A stretch of 64,000 nucleotides of DNA from Luteimonas_C sp035250245 (GCA_035250245.1 DATFFH010000095.1:90109-154108), one strand, 5' to 3'. Positions 43,664-53,643 are shown, numbered from the stretch's first letter. A program made the numbers and translations. The notes: generated from the sequence alone by a model not told the origin.

Positions 43664-44604
43664 TGAGCAAGGTATTGATCGTTGCCGAGCATCTGGATGG
43701 CCGTTTGAATGCGTCCACCGCCAAATGCGTGTCCGCGGCGCAGGCGTTGAAGCCCGAATCCATCGACATCGTCGTGCTGGCAGCCGATCCCGGCGCCGTG
43801 GCGGCGGAAGCCTCGCAGATCGCCGGCGTCGGCAAGGTGCTGACCGTGGCCAATCCGGCCAATGCCAACGCGATCGCTCAAGTACAGGCGCCGCAGGTCG
43901 CCGCGCTGGCCAAGCAGGGCTACAGTCATGTGTTCGGCCCCAGCACGACTTTCGGCAAAGACCTCATGCCTTGCGTGGCCGCGCTCTTGGGCGTGGCCCA
44001 GGTGTCCGACGTGATGACGGTGGAAGCCAGCCATACTTTCAAGCGTCCGATCTACGCCGGCAACGCGATCATTACGGTCGAAGCGCCGGCCGATCACGCC
44101 GTGGTCGCCACCGTGCGCACCGCTTCGTGGCCCGAAGCCGCGAAGGGCGGCAATGCAGCGGTCGAAGCCGCCTCGGTCGATGCCGCCCTGCCCAGCCACA
44201 CCCGCTACATCGGCCTGGCCGCCGGCAAGTCCGACCGCCCCGACCTGCAGAGCGCCAAGCGCGTAGTGTCCGGCGGCCGCGGCGTCGGCTCGGCGGAGAA
44301 CTTCAAGATCATCTACGACTTCGCCGACAAGCTCGGCGCCGCGGTCGGCGCCTCGCGCGCCGCGGTCGACGCCGGTTACGTGCCGAACGAACTGCAGGTC
44401 GGCCAGACCGGCAAGATCATCGCGCCCGAGCTTTATGTCGCCATCGGCATCAGCGGCGCGATCCAGCACCTGACCGGCATCAAGGACGCCGGAACCATCG
44501 TCGCGATCAACAAGGACGCGGATGCGCCTATTTTCGAGATCGCGGACATCGGCTTGGTGGGGGATTTGTTCAAGCTGCTGCCCCAACTCGAAGCAGCGCT
44601 TTGA
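43663..44604 (+). CDS. etfA: Electron transfer flavoprotein alpha subunit
   Basis: 313 residues. C-terminal FAD-binding motif region VGASRAAVDAGYVPNELQVGQTGK and LYVAIGISGAIQHLTGIKD is conserved. Partner of EtfB; electrons go to the ETF-ubiquinone oxidoreductase at 30731-32353. etfA is the conserved left border of the xanthomonad LPS locus. Confidence 0.95.
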   Translation: MSKVLIVAEHLDGRLNASTAKCVSAAQALKPESIDIVVLAADPGAVAAEASQIAGVGKVLTVANPANANAIAQVQAPQVAALAKQGYSHVFGPSTTFGKDLMPCVAALLGVAQVSDVMTVEASHTFKRPIYAGNAIITVEAPADHAVVATVRTASWPEAAKGGNAAVEAASVDAALPSHTRYIGLAAGKSDRPDLQSAKRVVSGGRGVGSAENFKIIYDFADKLGAAVGASRAAVDAGYVPNELQVGQTGKIIAPELYVAIGISGAIQHLTGIKDAGTIVAINKDADAPIFEIADIGLVGDLFKLLPQLEAAL

Positions 44605-44680
44605 CCCGGTCGCCCGGGCACGCGCGAATTATTCGCTATTCTGCGCCCGGCCGTCTGCGGCCGTAGTTCCGGATTTATCG

Positions 44681-46855
44681 ATGGACGCGCATCGACCGTC
44701 ACTCGCGCAACGCATTAAAGCAGCGGTTCACGCGGCTTACCGGAATGCACCCGTCCCTCTGTCGGTCAAACTGCGGATCAAGGACGCCATCTTCGTCGTC
44801 TTCGGCTTTGCGCTGAGCCGAACCCGTGCGCACCTGCGTTGGAACGAACAACGTCGGGTCCGACGCGAACTGTCCAAACTCGACAGCCGCAGGCGCAGCG
44901 ATGATGACGTATCCGACGAGTGGCGCGACTACGCCGCATTGAAGCGGGCGATATCCCACGCCCAACAGCTGGGCGCATCGGCGCGGCCTTCCGTCGATGC
45001 GTTGCATGCGACGACAGCACCCGTTCGAAACAAGGCACCCGGACAAGGGGCCGAACCCGAAGTCAGCTTCATCGTAATGGCTTCTGGGGATGAGGAGCGA
45101 TTGGAGCGTTGTCTCGCGGGGTTGCGACGACTCCCAGCCGGCTCTGCGCCGTTCGAGATCCACGTCGCCGCGCGAATCGGGAACGAAGCGATCACCAAAA
45201 CCTTTCCGCAGGGCACGCAACCGATGCTTTCATCGGGCGAGGACATGCCCGATGCCTGCAACCGCGCGGCACGAGCCGCACGCGGGCGAAAACTGCTGTT
45301 CCTTGACGACGGTACGCTCGTGCCGGACAACTGGCTGCAGCCCATCCTGGACGAAGCCGACAGCGATCCCGGCATCGGAGCAACTGTGCCCGCGCTGACG
45401 GACGCCGCCGGGCGGCTCGCAGCCGCGGGGGCTCTTCTGCGGCACGACGGCAGGATCGAATACGTGGGCGCCGGCGAATGGCCCGAGTCGCCGCGCTACG
45501 CTTACGGGCGCGACGTCGATCTTTGCCCTCACGCTTGCTTGGCCATCGATCGCGATCTATTCGCCACGCTCGGCGGCCTGGATGCGGCCTACGCCACCCT
45601 GCCTTTCGCGGTGGCGGACCTCTGCCTTAAGGTCGAGCGCGCCGGCTACCGGCTCCGTTACTGCGCGGCGTCGCGTGTCGCCTGGATGGATGCGGGAGAG
45701 GCGCGAGCCTCGGGGCTCGTCGCCGCCCGGGACCGATTGCGGCTGCTCCGCGAGTGGCAAGAAACGTTGGACGAACGAGACCGCGTCCGCGCGATCGCTT
45801 TCTATCTTCCCCAATTCCATGCCATACCCGAGAACGATGCGTGGTGGGGGGAAGGCTTTACGGAATGGACCAACGTGAGGAAGGCGGAACCGAACTTTCC
45901 CGGCCACGATCAGCCGCGGCGTCCGGCGGAGTTGGGCTATTACGATCTGGACGCGTCCGATGTCCTGGCTCGGCAGGTCGAACTCGCACGCCGCTACGGC
46001 ATCGGCGGTTTTTGCTACTACTACTATTGGTTCCACGGCCGGCGCCTGCTCGAACGCCCGATCGAACGCATGCTGCGCGACAAAGACTACGATTTTCCGT
46101 TCTGCTTGTGCTGGGCGAACGAGAATTGGACCCGGCGCTGGGACGGCAAGGAACACGAAGTACTGATCGGTCAGGAGCACTCGGACCAGGACGATCGCGA
46201 GGTCATCGCCGACATCGCGCGCTTCTTCGCCCACGGCGCCTATATCCGTATCCGCGGGCGGCCCCTGATCCTGGTTTATCGCACCGATCTTTTCCCGGAT
46301 TTCGCGCGTACCGCGGACATCTGGCGCGAAACGTGCCGACGGGCGGGCATGGGCGAAATATTCATCGCACGCGTCGAAACCTCGTTCGGCCAGACGCAAC
46401 CCGCGCCCGGCCAGCACGGATGCGACGCGTCGGTCGAATTTCCGCCGCATGCCTTGGGCGATCTCCCTCCGCTAGAAACCGGAAACCGCGATCCCGCGTT
46501 CAAGAGCTTCGTCGTCGACTATCGCGCCGCAGCGTTGCAATACGCCGGCAAGGCGCCGCCCGCCTATCCGCGCTTCCCCGGCGTGATGCCTGGTTGGGAC
46601 AACACCGCACGCCGGCAAAAGGACGGCGCTTGCTTCCACCGTTCCACTCCCGGCGCCTTCCAGGCCTGGTTCGAAGCCGGCGTGAGAGTGAGCAAGCAAC
46701 AGTTCACCGGGGATGAGCGCCTGGTATTCGTCAACGCTTGGAACGAATGGGCGGAAGGCGCCTACCTCGAGCCCGACCAGCGCCATGGGCACGCCTATCT
46801 CCAGGCGGCGGCGAGCGCTCTGGATGCCGACCGGCTGCTCAGGAAAACGCAATGA
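44681..46855 (+). CDS. Glycosyltransferase fused to WbsX (GH99-like) domain
   Basis: 724 residues. About 110 N-terminal residues are basic and helical. Residues about 125-365 are a family 2 glycosyltransferase-like domain (EVSFIVMASGDEERLERCLAG, FLDDGTLVPDNWLQ, GGLDAAYATLPFAVADLCLK), which lacks the usual strong DxD. From about residue 375 a WbsX domain follows, with its hallmark AIAFYLPQFHAIPENDAWWG and EGFTEWTNVRKAEPNFPGH, and C-terminal FVNAWNEWAEGAYLEPD. WbsX-type domains occur in O-antigen clusters and may be transferases or hydrolases. Coupled to the next gene by ATGA. Confidence 0.85.
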   Translation: MDAHRPSLAQRIKAAVHAAYRNAPVPLSVKLRIKDAIFVVFGFALSRTRAHLRWNEQRRVRRELSKLDSRRRSDDDVSDEWRDYAALKRAISHAQQLGASARPSVDALHATTAPVRNKAPGQGAEPEVSFIVMASGDEERLERCLAGLRRLPAGSAPFEIHVAARIGNEAITKTFPQGTQPMLSSGEDMPDACNRAARAARGRKLLFLDDGTLVPDNWLQPILDEADSDPGIGATVPALTDAAGRLAAAGALLRHDGRIEYVGAGEWPESPRYAYGRDVDLCPHACLAIDRDLFATLGGLDAAYATLPFAVADLCLKVERAGYRLRYCAASRVAWMDAGEARASGLVAARDRLRLLREWQETLDERDRVRAIAFYLPQFHAIPENDAWWGEGFTEWTNVRKAEPNFPGHDQPRRPAELGYYDLDASDVLARQVELARRYGIGGFCYYYYWFHGRRLLERPIERMLRDKDYDFPFCLCWANENWTRRWDGKEHEVLIGQEHSDQDDREVIADIARFFAHGAYIRIRGRPLILVYRTDLFPDFARTADIWRETCRRAGMGEIFIARVETSFGQTQPAPGQHGCDASVEFPPHALGDLPPLETGNRDPAFKSFVVDYRAAALQYAGKAPPAYPRFPGVMPGWDNTARRQKDGACFHRSTPGAFQAWFEAGVRVSKQQFTGDERLVFVNAWNEWAEGAYLEPDQRHGHAYLQAAASALDADRLLRKTQ

Positions 46856-47988
46856 CCGCGCGTGAACCATGCGCCCGCCCACCGCAGATCACGCTTATCG
46901 GCCATCCGTTCGCGCCCACGGGCCGCGGCGAAGATGCGCGCTGCGCATTCCGGGCGCTGCGCGAAGCAGGCGCCCACCCGCGACTGCTCGATCTGCACGG
47001 CCAGTTCCGGCCCGACGAGGAAGCGCAAGCCGAATTCGGCGGCGCCTTGAGCCGCGAACCGGGCCGCACCAACGTCTTTTTCGTCAACGGCGACGAAATC
47101 GAAGGCGCGCTGTCCAAACTGGGGGGCATGCCGCGCGGTGCGCGCAACATCGTCTATCCGGCATGGGAACTGCCGGCATTTCCGGATGTGTGGCGCAAAG
47201 AGTTGGCGCGTTTCGATGAGGTCTGGGCGCCGAGCGTTTTCGTTCAGCGCAGTTTGGATGGGTTCGTAGCCGCTCCGGTCTGTCTGCAGAACCTTCCCTG
47301 CGAAGTCGGGCTGGGAGCGATGTTCGCACGCAAGCATTTCGGCATCCCCGACAGCGCCTATTGTTTCCTGTTCTTCTTCGATCTGCGCTCTTACGCGGAA
47401 CGGAAGAACCCGGCCGCGGCGATCGAAGCATTCCGCCTGCTGCTCGCCGCCCGGCCATCGGCTGACGTCTGCCTTGCCATCAAGATGAACGGCAGCGCGG
47501 CCGACGAGGAGGCCGCCGCACGGATCCGGCTGATGGCTTCATCGGCGGGCCCGCGCGTCGTCCTCATCGACGCGACGATGAGCGACGACGAAGTCAAAAG
47601 CCTGGTCCGTTGCTCGGACTGCTTCTTATCCCTGCACCGTTCCGAGGGATTCGGTCGCGGCATGGCTGAAGCGATGTTCCTCGGCAAGCCGGTCGTCGCG
47701 ACCGCCTATTCCGGAAACATGGACTTCATGCGCGCGGGCAACTCGCTGCCCGTACCGTACGATCTGATCGCAGTGCGCGAGGGCCAGTATCCCGAGTGGC
47801 GGGGCCAGATATGGGCGGACCCAAGCGTGCCCGAAGCCGCGGCGCGCATGGCTTCCCTGGTCGACGATCCCTCTTGGGGCCGTTCGCTCGGCCGCGTCGC
47901 TCGTCGCGATGTCGCGCTCAAGCTCGGTTATCTTCCGACGGGGGTCCGCTACCTCGAGGCGTTGGACCCGCCTGATCTCACTGTTTGA
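46852..47988 (+). CDS. Family 1/4 glycosyltransferase (GT-B fold)
   Basis: 378 residues. N-terminal half contains GHPFAPTGRGEDARCAFRAL; C-terminal GT4 motif HRSEGFGRGMAEAMFLGKPV carries the Glu-x7-Glu signature, followed by TAYSGNMDFM. The ATG overlaps the preceding stop (ATGA). Its 3' end overlaps the convergent FkbM methyltransferase gene by 11 bases. Confidence 0.88.
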   Translation: MTAREPCARPPQITLIGHPFAPTGRGEDARCAFRALREAGAHPRLLDLHGQFRPDEEAQAEFGGALSREPGRTNVFFVNGDEIEGALSKLGGMPRGARNIVYPAWELPAFPDVWRKELARFDEVWAPSVFVQRSLDGFVAAPVCLQNLPCEVGLGAMFARKHFGIPDSAYCFLFFFDLRSYAERKNPAAAIEAFRLLLAARPSADVCLAIKMNGSAADEEAAARIRLMASSAGPRVVLIDATMSDDEVKSLVRCSDCFLSLHRSEGFGRGMAEAMFLGKPVVATAYSGNMDFMRAGNSLPVPYDLIAVREGQYPEWRGQIWADPSVPEAAARMASLVDDPSWGRSLGRVARRDVALKLGYLPTGVRYLEALDPPDLTV

Positions 47989-48814
47989 TGTCCGATAGCG
48001 CCAAATAATCCAGAAACATGAACATGAAGTCCTGCGAATCCAGGAACAAGGTCTCGTAACCCGCGAATCCGTACGGAACCGCGACGACGTTGAACAAGCC
48101 CGGATACAGCGGATATTCGCTGTCCCCGAAGAAGTCGAAGATCCTGTATTCGACCTTTTCGAAAAAATGGCATATCTCGGAGTTCGGACTCTCCAGCACG
48201 ACGATCGGCCGGCTTTCCTTGAGGATCGATTCCATACCCCGCAAGGCGGATAGCTCGTGCCCTTCGACATCCATCTTCACGAAACAGGGGTGCGCGCGCG
48301 CTAACTCGGGAACGGCGTCCAAGGCGCGCACCGGAACATCGTGCACCGTGAATTTCTTCTCGGGGAGTATGCCGCGCCGGTCATCCAACGACGCCCAGCT
48401 GTCGAGCCCGTCCGGAATGTGCAGCCTCGCCGTGCCAGCGTGATCGCTGACGGCCATTTCATGTACGGTCACATTGGCGCCGATCCGCTTCAGGGCAGGT
48501 ACCAGTGCTGGGTTCGGCTCGAAGGCGTGCACGCGGCCGTGCGCGCCGACGATGGCGGACAGCGGACGGGTATGGTCCCCATGGTTCGCGCCGAGATCGA
48601 AGACGACATCGCCAGGACGCGCCACCTTGCAGTAGAGCAGGAACGTGGCGCGCTCGGTCAGGTAATGCCTTTGTTCGGCGCTGAGCCCAGTGATGGCGCC
48701 CTTGAACGACCGCGGATTCATCCAGCGCTGAAGTTCGGTCAGCCGCCTGGCGTCCTGAAGCATGTTTTCGTCATCGCTAGGCCGCACCATCTCATTCTCC
48801 CAATTCGATTCCAA
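47978..48814 (-). CDS. FkbM family methyltransferase
   Basis: 278 residues. SAM-binding motif VVFDLGANHGDHTRPL, then VHAFEPNPALVPALKR and CFVKMDVEGHELSALRGM, the FkbM pattern. Such enzymes O-methylate sugars and may cap or decorate the glycan. The first ATG (48814) or ATG 48790 could be the start. Last gene of the minus-strand glycan operon. Confidence 0.88.
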   Translation of the reverse strand: MESNWENEMVRPSDDENMLQDARRLTELQRWMNPRSFKGAITGLSAEQRHYLTERATFLLYCKVARPGDVVFDLGANHGDHTRPLSAIVGAHGRVHAFEPNPALVPALKRIGANVTVHEMAVSDHAGTARLHIPDGLDSWASLDDRRGILPEKKFTVHDVPVRALDAVPELARAHPCFVKMDVEGHELSALRGMESILKESRPIVVLESPNSEICHFFEKVEYRIFDFFGDSEYPLYPGLFNVVAVPYGFAGYETLFLDSQDFMFMFLDYLALSDIKQ

Positions 48815-48829
48815 ACCGAGCGCGCGGGA

Positions 48830-50155
48830 TTAGCCCTGCGTCTCCGTCGCTGAAAGTTGCGCATGAGGCACAGGATGCTTGCGTCTGCTGCTTGCCCATA
48901 TCATCGACCGGCGCTCGATGGCGTAGAACAGACCGAAGGAAAGCAGCACGATCACCGAGCCGCCGAGCGTCATCATCTTCGCGAAATGCCAGAACGGCCG
49001 CGTGTCGGCCGCTATCCACCAATGATCGTTAGCCGTGTATAGCAACGGCATGTGGATCAGGTATATCGAATAGCCGAGAACTCCGAACAAACAGAGAAGC
49101 GGTATCCTCGTCAGCCCGTCGCGCAGCTTCTGAGGCGCCAGGGCGGCGCCAAGGATCATCAAGCCATAGCCCGCCGCGAACGGGATCGATTCGCCGAAGT
49201 AGTACAACAACGCGCCCTTCGACTCCTCCCGCATGTACCGGGTGGGATCGGTATAGCCCCGATCGAGGGACAGGCCGCCTAGTACGTACATGGTCGCGAT
49301 CACGATGGCCACGCCGACGGCGAAATAAACCATGCCGGCGGTTTCGCTGGTCCAGCCCCGCCGCATCTTGTTCTGCAGGATCGCGCTGATGGAGATGCCG
49401 ATAGCGAAATGAGGCAGATAGCCCAGTATCTGATGGCTTAGGAAAAAACGGATTCCTTCAGCCGGCAGCGCCAGCCCGAAGGCGTGGGCGCCGATGAACG
49501 CCACGAGGCCATCCAGGCTATAGCGGCACAGATAAAGCCAGGTCAAGCTCGCGATCACCGCAAAGACGACGCCCTGCCACCAGCGGCCGCGGTAGAAAGC
49601 CCGGACTACGAAAGGCAGGCAGAGATAGAAGATCATTTCGATCGTCAACGTCCAGAAGGGCGTGCCAACGCCGTAAGCTCCGAACGAGAACACGAACAAG
49701 GTCTGGGCGAAGAACAGGTGCGCGACGAAAATCGCCGCACCCCACTCGCTCCAAACCCGTTCGGTCGGGATGTGGTGCGGGGTGTACAGCAATACGACGA
49801 GAAAAAGAACCACCCAGTACGGCGGCCCGATGCGCAGGATCCGAGCGCTGAGATACTCGCGCAGATTGGGTGCCGGGCGGCCGTCCGCGTCGGCGCGCAG
49901 GAATGCGCCTGAGAGCAGCACCCCGCTGAGCACGAAGAACAGGTCCACGCCCGAAGACATCATCATCACAATGCGGGTGAAATCGACAGGACCGAACTGG
50001 AAGCCCGGGCTGCCCGAAAGGCCCCACGCATGCCGGGTGAGCACGAACAGCACCGCGATGCCGCGGATGGCATCGAGATAAGGCACGTTCTTGCCTGGAT
50101 TAGGCAGCAGGCGTTCGGCGAACGTCATTTTGTTCGCGTTGCGCATCGGTCCCAC
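48830..50155 (-). CDS. Acyltransferase 3 family membrane protein (OafA/NodX type)
   Basis: 441 residues with about ten hydrophobic segments. Typical motifs are YLDAIRGIAVLFVLTRHAW, with the candidate catalytic His, and SSGVDLFFVLSGVLLSGAF. It O-acetylates or otherwise acylates sugars in the inner membrane. No SGNH domain is attached. Three in-frame ATGs (50155, 50146, 50128) make the start uncertain. Confidence 0.88.
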   Translation of the reverse strand: MGPMRNANKMTFAERLLPNPGKNVPYLDAIRGIAVLFVLTRHAWGLSGSPGFQFGPVDFTRIVMMMSSGVDLFFVLSGVLLSGAFLRADADGRPAPNLREYLSARILRIGPPYWVVLFLVVLLYTPHHIPTERVWSEWGAAIFVAHLFFAQTLFVFSFGAYGVGTPFWTLTIEMIFYLCLPFVVRAFYRGRWWQGVVFAVIASLTWLYLCRYSLDGLVAFIGAHAFGLALPAEGIRFFLSHQILGYLPHFAIGISISAILQNKMRRGWTSETAGMVYFAVGVAIVIATMYVLGGLSLDRGYTDPTRYMREESKGALLYYFGESIPFAAGYGLMILGAALAPQKLRDGLTRIPLLCLFGVLGYSIYLIHMPLLYTANDHWWIAADTRPFWHFAKMMTLGGSVIVLLSFGLFYAIERRSMIWASSRRKHPVPHAQLSATETQG

Positions 50156-50180
50156 CCGTCGTCTGACGTACGCTGCGTGC

Positions 50181-51335
50181 TCATATGCGCGTAGGGTAAT
50201 TTCTCAAGTTCTTGACGATGCCCCCGTCGAACTCGCCTCGCATCTTCTCGGCGATGAGGCCGCGGTCCAGCAAATTGACGGCCTGCGGATCGCGGCCGAA
50301 GAAATCCCGGATGCTCCTGCCCATCTGCTTGGGCGATACGGGCACTTGCATGCGGAAGCCGCGAAAGACCGCTTCCACCGTCGGGCTGAAACCGTCGGGC
50401 GACGCCAGCACCCTGGCGTACAGTTCGTCCCGGGTCTGGCGCGGTATCCAACCGACCTCGATGGTGTAGCCGTACTGGCTCGCGGCGCTCTTGATGATGT
50501 GGGAAACCGCATCCTCATGGGCCTTCTGCAGAATGCCCGAGTTGACGAAGGCGTTGACTTGGTCGCGGAATTGCGGGTACCGCATGTCGATGATCGCCTC
50601 GTTGCCGGGCACCGTCGTCGCGTTGGGCGACACGATGCCGGCATCGACGTTCGAACCGCGCCCGTGGTGGAAAACGAAGGTACCCGGCGCCAAGCAGATG
50701 CGATAACCTGCGGCGAGACTGCGCAAGCTCCAATCGGTTTCTTCGCAGTATCCGCGGCCGAAGCAGGGATCCATCAGCCCGACATCCTTTACCACCTCGA
50801 CCGGGATCAAGATGCAGAAGGAAATCCCTGCCGGGATGTCCATCGCCGCGTCGCCGAACTGGCCCGCCAGGCAGGCATGCACCCAGTCGACCACACCCTG
50901 GTCGGAAAGGAACTCGTTGGGGTCGCCGTTGGGCAGCGAATACACAGATACGTTGTTCGACCACGCGGTGACCGAACCGACCTTCTTATGCGCTGCGGCG
51001 CGTAGCATGCTGCCCATGAGGGAAGCTGGATAGATCACGTCTGAATTGCTGATCACGACATAGTCGTAGCCGTGCTTGACGGCCGTCAGCAAGCCCAAGT
51101 TGACGTTGCGCGGAATGCCCAGATTGCGCGGCGTGCGGTAGTACCTGACGTCGCGCTCCTTGCAGAACGCCGCCAATTCCTCGCTCCAGCCGGGTTCGGG
51201 GCTCGCGTCGTCGAGCACGAGCACGTCTATCTGCGCGTCGTCCTGCTCCATGCGCAACGCGCTTTCGATGGCTTGGGGCACGAACGCCCGTCCATTGTAG
51301 ACGGTGATGCAATGCAGGATCCGTGGCTTGGGCAT
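50181..51335 (-). CDS. Family 2 glycosyltransferase
   Basis: 384 residues. GT-A features: LHCITVYNGRAFVPQAIESAL, VLVLDDASPEPGW, GIPRNVNLGLL, and ISNSDVIYPASL at the metal-site position; GYCEETDWSLRSLAAGYRI provides the acceptor/base segment. C-terminal part unassigned. The start is ATG 51335 (TGATG with the coiled-coil gene); an in-frame GTG three bases earlier (GTGATG) is an alternative. Confidence 0.85.
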   Translation of the reverse strand: MPKPRILHCITVYNGRAFVPQAIESALRMEQDDAQIDVLVLDDASPEPGWSEELAAFCKERDVRYYRTPRNLGIPRNVNLGLLTAVKHGYDYVVISNSDVIYPASLMGSMLRAAAHKKVGSVTAWSNNVSVYSLPNGDPNEFLSDQGVVDWVHACLAGQFGDAAMDIPAGISFCILIPVEVVKDVGLMDPCFGRGYCEETDWSLRSLAAGYRICLAPGTFVFHHGRGSNVDAGIVSPNATTVPGNEAIIDMRYPQFRDQVNAFVNSGILQKAHEDAVSHIIKSAASQYGYTIEVGWIPRQTRDELYARVLASPDGFSPTVEAVFRGFRMQVPVSPKQMGRSIRDFFGRDPQAVNLLDRGLIAEKMRGEFDGGIVKNLRNYPTRI

Positions 51336-51640
51336 CACAACACCCTGCGCAGTTTGGGCCCGAACATGGCTGCGATGCGGACGGCGCGCGAAGATCGGAT
51401 CTGGTTAAGCTGGTCGCGCAATTGCCGGATCTCTTCGTTGTCGCTGATAGGAGCGACATACTCACGGGCCGCGTGGCCGCCGCCTTTGAGCTTCAGCACT
51501 TCCAGTTCGCTGCGCGCGCGCAACAGTTCGCGGCTCATCGAAGTGAGCCTGGCGGTCAGGTCGATCACGCGGGCGTTGGCCACTTCGAAATCAATCAGCG
51601 CCTGCTCCAGGGAAATCGCATCCAGGTCGATGGTATTCAT
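51335..51640 (-). CDS. Small coiled-coil protein in glycan operon
   Basis: 101 residues. Residues about 10-50 and 68-85 show heptad-like Leu/Ile spacing (LEQALIDFEVANARVIDLTARL, then EIRQLRDQLNQIRSS), separated by a Gly/Ala-rich break. The end, SSRAVRIAAMFGPKLRRVL, resembles the basic amphipathic tail that follows coiled coils in many polysaccharide glycosyltransferases and rulers. No catalytic motif. It could scaffold the glycosyltransferases or set chain length; neither is shown. Confidence 0.7.
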   Translation of the reverse strand: MNTIDLDAISLEQALIDFEVANARVIDLTARLTSMSRELLRARSELEVLKLKGGGHAAREYVAPISDNEEIRQLRDQLNQIRSSRAVRIAAMFGPKLRRVL

Positions 51641-51681
51641 GCTTAATCCTTCAATGTGTGTTCGTCGTAACGTCCGCGGCG

Positions 51682-53643
51682 TCAGTGCCGCGGCACCCCG
51701 CTCAAGACCGCCCGATAGGCGTCGACCAAGCCGCGCGCGGTGGCATCCCAGGTTAGGGTATCCGCATTGCCCAGCACGGCATCGATCATTTTTCGGCTCG
51801 AGGCAGGGTCAACGAGCACGCGTTCGGCAAAATCGGCCAGCGACGCGATCGACCAGTCCCTTGGCATATCCGGCGAATCAATCAATTCTCTGAGCGGTCC
51901 GAAGTTGACGTGCACCGTAGGCGTCCCCATCCTCGCGGCTTCGAACGGCACCAAACCGAACCCTTCGGCCGAGGTTGGGTACAGTACCATCGCGGCGTGC
52001 CGGAGCAGCCAATTCTTCTCTTCGCTGCTCACATCGGGCATGACGACCAGCAGATCGTCGCCGGCCCGGCGAGCCATCGCCTCCTCGACCTTGGAAGAGC
52101 CTTTGGCCACGATCGCCCCGGCCATGACCAGGGCCAGTTGATGCCCTCGTTCGCGCAGCGCTTGCCATACTTTGATCGCAAGATCGCGATTCTTGTGAGC
52201 GTAGGTAGCGCCCAGCACCAGAAGGAACGGCGTCGCTGCCAGGCCGCGCTCCACCAGCCCCATCGGCGTAGCTTCCGCAGCCGAATCGGCGTGGAGGTGA
52301 TCGCTGCCGTTCTTGACGACGAAGACGCGGTCGGAGGAAATGTTCAACTTCTCCTCGCCGATGGAACGCGCCGTGTCATCGGAAATCGCGATTACGGCGT
52401 CTGCGTTCGACACCGCATCGAACATGTTCTGGCGATAGCCCAACCAAGCGCTTCCGTTTGCATGATAGATGCCCACCCGGTATGCGATCAGATCCTGAAC
52501 CGTGACCGCCACGCGCTTGCTCAGCGCGCGCCAGCGTTCCCACGGTATCCGGCCGTCGGGTTGGAACGGCCGATGCAGGATATCCACCGGTTCCGCGTCC
52601 GGGAACGTAAGACCTTCGGATGCGCAGAACTTCACCTTCGGCATCGACATCAATTTGCGCGCATAAGCGGGAACGCCGCCCGAGGGCAGTCCGACGACGA
52701 CGGTTTTAACGTCCGCGCGCTTGGCCAGCGATTCGATCAACGCCAGCGTCTGCACTTGGGTTCCCATTTCCATGGGCCCCAGGCAGGAGCCGTCGATCAG
52801 CACGCGCAACCCATCCACTTTGCAGCGCGACGAATCCAGGGCGATCGCCAGTGGGGACTTCAGCGATTCCTTCTGCGCGTCGTAAAGCGCAGGGAAGGAC
52901 GAATCCTGAACATGAAGCCGATGCCGCGCAGTGGGGTCGTCGCCTGGCTCAGCCATGGCGGCGTCTTCCGCCCACTGCGTAGTGATGAACGAGGAAGCGT
53001 CCAGCAAATGCTGGAAACCGCGCCGAGAGCAACGTAACGCGTACTCGGCCAGCGAATCTTTGGTTTGGTCGTCGAAGGCCGCATCCAGCCCGCCTACCGC
53101 CGCCATGACCATCCGGTTGAATAAGATGGCGCTGCCGGCAGGCATGGCGATCGGCACCGGTCCCGAATCCGGAGCGGTATCGCGCAAGCGACGGGTCAGG
53201 CTGGACTCGTCATAGCCGGAAAGCGAATGGAAATTCGCCGTATTCCGGTACGGAAAGCTCAAGTACCCCGCTGCATTGGACAGGAACGAGACGCTCGCTA
53301 CGCGCGGATCGTCGCGCATCCACAGGCTCGCTCGCTCCAGCAGCGACGCCGGAGCCGAGACGGGTGCCGTGATCACCAGAACCGCATCCAGCTCCGGGGC
53401 CGATCTAAGGAAATTGCCCGTCGCCGAAGAGATCGTCCACTCGTCGACGAGCGTCACTCCCAAGCCCGCGTAGGCTTTCTTTGCCGCACGCAGATCGTGG
53501 CAGGCGATGCGTATCCTGCTCACCGGCACGATGGACAACAGCGTTCTGATGGATTCGGCCCAGGATTGCGGAGTCGAGGCCATGAAAACCAGGATGCCTA
53601 CCTGGAAGCGATCGCCCGACGATTCGGTTTGGGTCGGATCCAT
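51682..53643 (-). CDS. Large glycosyltransferase with C-terminal GT4 domain
   Basis: 653 residues. Residues about 1-250 have a weak GT2-like fold (VVGGLDAAFDDQTKDSLAEYAL, AGSAILFNRMVMAAV) without a clear DxD. From about 290 a GT4 domain starts (VLIDGSCLGPMEMGTQVQTL) and has VFVVKNGSDHLHAD, FLLVLGATYAHKNRDLAIKV and YPTSAEGFGLVPFEAARMG. The ATG overlaps the epimerase stop as TGATG. The arrangement may reflect one degenerate and one active transferase domain. Confidence 0.85.
   Translation of the reverse strand: MDPTQTESSGDRFQVGILVFMASTPQSWAESIRTLLSIVPVSRIRIACHDLRAAKKAYAGLGVTLVDEWTISSATGNFLRSAPELDAVLVITAPVSAPASLLERASLWMRDDPRVASVSFLSNAAGYLSFPYRNTANFHSLSGYDESSLTRRLRDTAPDSGPVPIAMPAGSAILFNRMVMAAVGGLDAAFDDQTKDSLAEYALRCSRRGFQHLLDASSFITTQWAEDAAMAEPGDDPTARHRLHVQDSSFPALYDAQKESLKSPLAIALDSSRCKVDGLRVLIDGSCLGPMEMGTQVQTLALIESLAKRADVKTVVVGLPSGGVPAYARKLMSMPKVKFCASEGLTFPDAEPVDILHRPFQPDGRIPWERWRALSKRVAVTVQDLIAYRVGIYHANGSAWLGYRQNMFDAVSNADAVIAISDDTARSIGEEKLNISSDRVFVVKNGSDHLHADSAAEATPMGLVERGLAATPFLLVLGATYAHKNRDLAIKVWQALRERGHQLALVMAGAIVAKGSSKVEEAMARRAGDDLLVVMPDVSSEEKNWLLRHAAMVLYPTSAEGFGLVPFEAARMGTPTVHVNFGPLRELIDSPDMPRDWSIASLADFAERVLVDPASSRKMIDAVLGNADTLTWDATARGLVDAYRAVLSGVPRH

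Noticed and set aside
44605..44680. Possible terminator between etfA and the WbsX fusion (GGCCGTCTGCGGCC)
   Set aside because: Stem of five to six base pairs without a T tract; too weak.
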